From Alteromonas sp. M12 (lineage in GTDB: Bacteria > Pseudomonadota > Gammaproteobacteria > Enterobacterales > Alteromonadaceae), in contig NZ_CP144164.1 of NCBI RefSeq assembly GCF_037478005.1, positions 558,001 through 622,000 of the forward strand: 64,000 nucleotides of DNA, written 5' to 3'. Each line of letters starts with the position of its first letter. Position 1 is the first letter of the stretch. The position numbers and the translations under genes are program-made. The notes under the pieces are model-generated. The model was given only the letters and a program-made list of their open reading frames with translations, had not been told where the DNA came from and made no database searches. Positions 62,466-64,000 of the stretch are shown here, piece by piece.

Positions 62466-64000
62466 CTAACCTTCAAAGGACGCATATTGTTTCCAAGCGT
62501 CTCCTAAATACAGCTTCAATAATTTTTCAGGGGCTTTAGGAAGTTCAACACTTAGCAGCAATCCTGGCGTGTCATTGAAGTTTCCGTCAATTCCCAGACA
62601 GTGAAATTTAGCACCGAGTTTCAGATAATGTTTAGCCAAAACAGGGATATCTTTGCCGTCACTTTCTATTGCTGCCAATAAGGTAGTTAAATGTGTCGAT
62701 AAATCATATTCTTTTGCAAAATCTGAGATTTCCGGATGCAGCGCAAAGTCGAATTCTTTATGAGGGGTTACTGATTCAGTTGGCGACACAAGGGCTTGCT
62801 GTATTAATGCAACTGAGCGTGGGTTATATAGTTTACTTAACGAAACCGTGCCGTATAAAGTGCGATAGTGGGGGAATTTACAGACGAATGCGCCAATCCC
62901 TCGCCATAATAAAAATAATCCTTGGAAGCTTTTTTGATATTCGGGTACTAAAAACGACCGACCTAGCTCAAGGCAGGGCTGCTGTTGGTTCACAAATCCT
63001 GGGGAAAAATTAAACATACGTGCCAAATACAGTTGCGTTATATCACCTTGTTCCAGCAACTTGTCGGTTTGCCCCATTCTATAAGCGCCAATAATATTTT
63101 GCTTTTCGTTGTTGACTACAAATAGTTGAGTGTAAGTGGCATCAAAGGCGTCGGTATCTATTGGCTCACCGCTGCCTTCATTATGTTGGCGAAATACTAA
63201 TTCCCGTAAACGCGCAATTTCGAACACAGTTTTGGGGAGTTGATGCTGGAAGCCGTAATAAACTGAAAACTGTTTATGCACCAATAAACATTGCTCTTGA
63301 GGAAGCAAAGCCAATTCATTTGCAATTTCTTGCCAAGGGGTTTGGTCTGCTATAGGTGCTTGTTGAACAGATTGATTATCGGGCCAATCCATTCTCCAAA
63401 GGGGATCCTGAGAATAACTCTGAATTCTACATAATGCAGCGTGTTGCTTACTATCTTTCACTTTATAAGTGTTGGGTTTGACCAATGAACCACAAGTAAT
63501 CTTAATTTGACTGTTATTTTTGTTGAGTAACTCTCTTGCCAACATGAGCAGCCTAAAACGAAAATAAACTCGCCCTAGTCGATAGAATAACGGACTATTT
63601 TGACCGCTTACAAAGATTGGCAAAAAGTGCGCTTGGGAAGAGTCGATAAGTTTCCCAACTATGCGGTTCCAATGATGTTCACTAATGCGTTTTTTATCTC
63701 CCTGATAGTATGCGACTCGACCCGCGGGGAAAACTAACAAAGCACCGCCTTGTTTAACATGTTTCAAGCTGGCGCGGATAGAGGGCGTATTTTTAGGATC
63801 ACGCTCAGATAACGGATTAGTAAAGATAAAATAGTCTTTGAGCTCAGGGAAAAGCTTTAAACCTTGGTTGGCCAAAACTTGCAGATCTGGGCGTATTTGG
63901 CCAATGAGTAAACACAATATCACCCCTTCTATGCCCCCAAAAGGATGATTACTAGCAATAACTAAGGGACCAGTCTTTGGAATGTTTTTTTGTACAGAAT
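62466..64000 (-). CDS. LPLAT-GNAT fusion acyltransferase, OlsF-like (5' end outside window)
   Basis: The frame stays open to the right edge, so the start lies beyond 64000; 511 codons are visible. The first domain is an LPLAT acyltransferase: IASNHPFGGIEG (catalytic His of NHPxG) is encoded at about 63936-63968, then the LLVFPAGR block. The second is a GNAT N-acyltransferase of the OlsB/hemolysin class (VFEIARLRELVFRQ, CLELGRSFLVPEYQ). This LPLAT-then-GNAT order is that of OlsF, the bifunctional ornithine (or glutamine) lipid synthase. A GTG at 63923 could be taken for the start but would drop the active site. Confidence 0.75.
   Translation of the reverse strand, partial: SVQKNIPKTGPLVIASNHPFGGIEGVILCLLIGQIRPDLQVLANQGLKLFPELKDYFIFTNPLSERDPKNTPSIRASLKHVKQGGALLVFPAGRVAYYQGDKKRISEHHWNRIVGKLIDSSQAHFLPIFVSGQNSPLFYRLGRVYFRFRLLMLARELLNKNNSQIKITCGSLVKPNTYKVKDSKQHAALCRIQSYSQDPLWRMDWPDNQSVQQAPIADQTPWQEIANELALLPQEQCLLVHKQFSVYYGFQHQLPKTVFEIARLRELVFRQHNEGSGEPIDTDAFDATYTQLFVVNNEKQNIIGAYRMGQTDKLLEQGDITQLYLARMFNFSPGFVNQQQPCLELGRSFLVPEYQKSFQGLFLLWRGIGAFVCKFPHYRTLYGTVSLSKLYNPRSVALIQQALVSPTESVTPHKEFDFALHPEISDFAKEYDLSTHLTTLLAAIESDGKDIPVLAKHYLKLGAKFHCLGIDGNFNDTPGLLLSVELPKAPEKLLKLYLGDAWKQYASFEG

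Noticed and set aside
62466-63923. GTG 63923 as the start of the acyltransferase gene
   Set aside because: The frame continues open to the right edge and encodes the NHPFGG active-site motif upstream of this codon.

Overview
The window looks like the chromosome of a marine gammaproteobacterium of the Alteromonadales, probably Alteromonadaceae (Glaciecola or Paraglaciecola-like). The grounds are low-to-moderate GC, the conserved blocks rsd-nudC-hemE and nnr-tsaE-amiB-mutL-miaA-hfq-hflX-hflK-hflC, an AbgT transporter, a PEP-CTERM protein next to a PrsT-like TPR lipoprotein, and abundant GTAG-hairpin (REP-like) repeats. The genus is an inference. No rRNA, tRNA, insertion sequence, prophage or CRISPR array was seen.

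Layout. 1-2.9 kb: the N-terminal part of a PrsT-like lipoprotein and a choice-of-anchor A protein with a PEP-CTERM-like tail. 3.2-6.7 kb: a UspE-like protein, then an ECF sigma factor, a putative anti-sigma protein and a DUF4097 exported protein. 6.7-9.1 kb: dnaB between two REP-type arrays, one of them seven-plus tandem units of 71 bp. 9.1-12.3 kb: an OmpA/thrombospondin-3 porin and yjbQ-cheX-zur-rsd. 12.5-26.4 kb: nudC, hemE, queG, and the long tRNA modification, cell wall, repair and protease block ending in hflKC. 26.5-28.2 kb: a GNAT enzyme and a glutaryl-CoA dehydrogenase.

28.2-33.3 kb holds the most unusual locus: a tight minus-strand operon of a coiled-coil protein, a membrane protein with a cytoplasmic N-terminal half and a periplasmic OmpA-like domain, a small Rab/Ras-like GTPase lacking the usual catalytic glutamine, and a PAS-GGDEF-EAL protein. 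I read it as a candidate GTPase-controlled, cell-wall-anchored platform coupled to cyclic-di-GMP turnover. 33.9-41.6 kb carries abgT-like, hemH, DUF4112, a GST, a periplasmic binding protein, aguBA and fpr.

41.7-53.3 kb: a transglutaminase-like/TPR lipoprotein, small orphan genes, an NDH-2, soxR with a perfect SoxR operator driving a 48-residue orphan and a VOC protein, an operon of an aldo/keto reductase, a secreted amylase lipoprotein and a glyoxalase-like protein, and a cyanide-insensitive-type cydAB behind a GbsR-family regulator with a perfect FNR palindrome. 53.8-56.3 kb: a bufferin operon (BufA1, MNIO enzyme, BufC, DoxX). 56.8-58.8 kb: mesX-mesD, a folate-independent methionine synthase pair. 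58.9-64 kb: hydrolase, GNAT, lipocalin, DinB-like, PhnA-like, a REP cluster, and an OlsF-like acyltransferase fusion cut by the window edge.

Main themes are envelope and redox homeostasis (SoxR, CydAB, NDH-2, Fpr, bufferin, Zur), envelope biogenesis (AmiB, OmpA proteins, lipocalin, acyltransferase) and core RNA/DNA maintenance (DnaB, MutL, MiaA, QueG, TsaE, Hfq). All calls are from reading the sequence; no database search was run.
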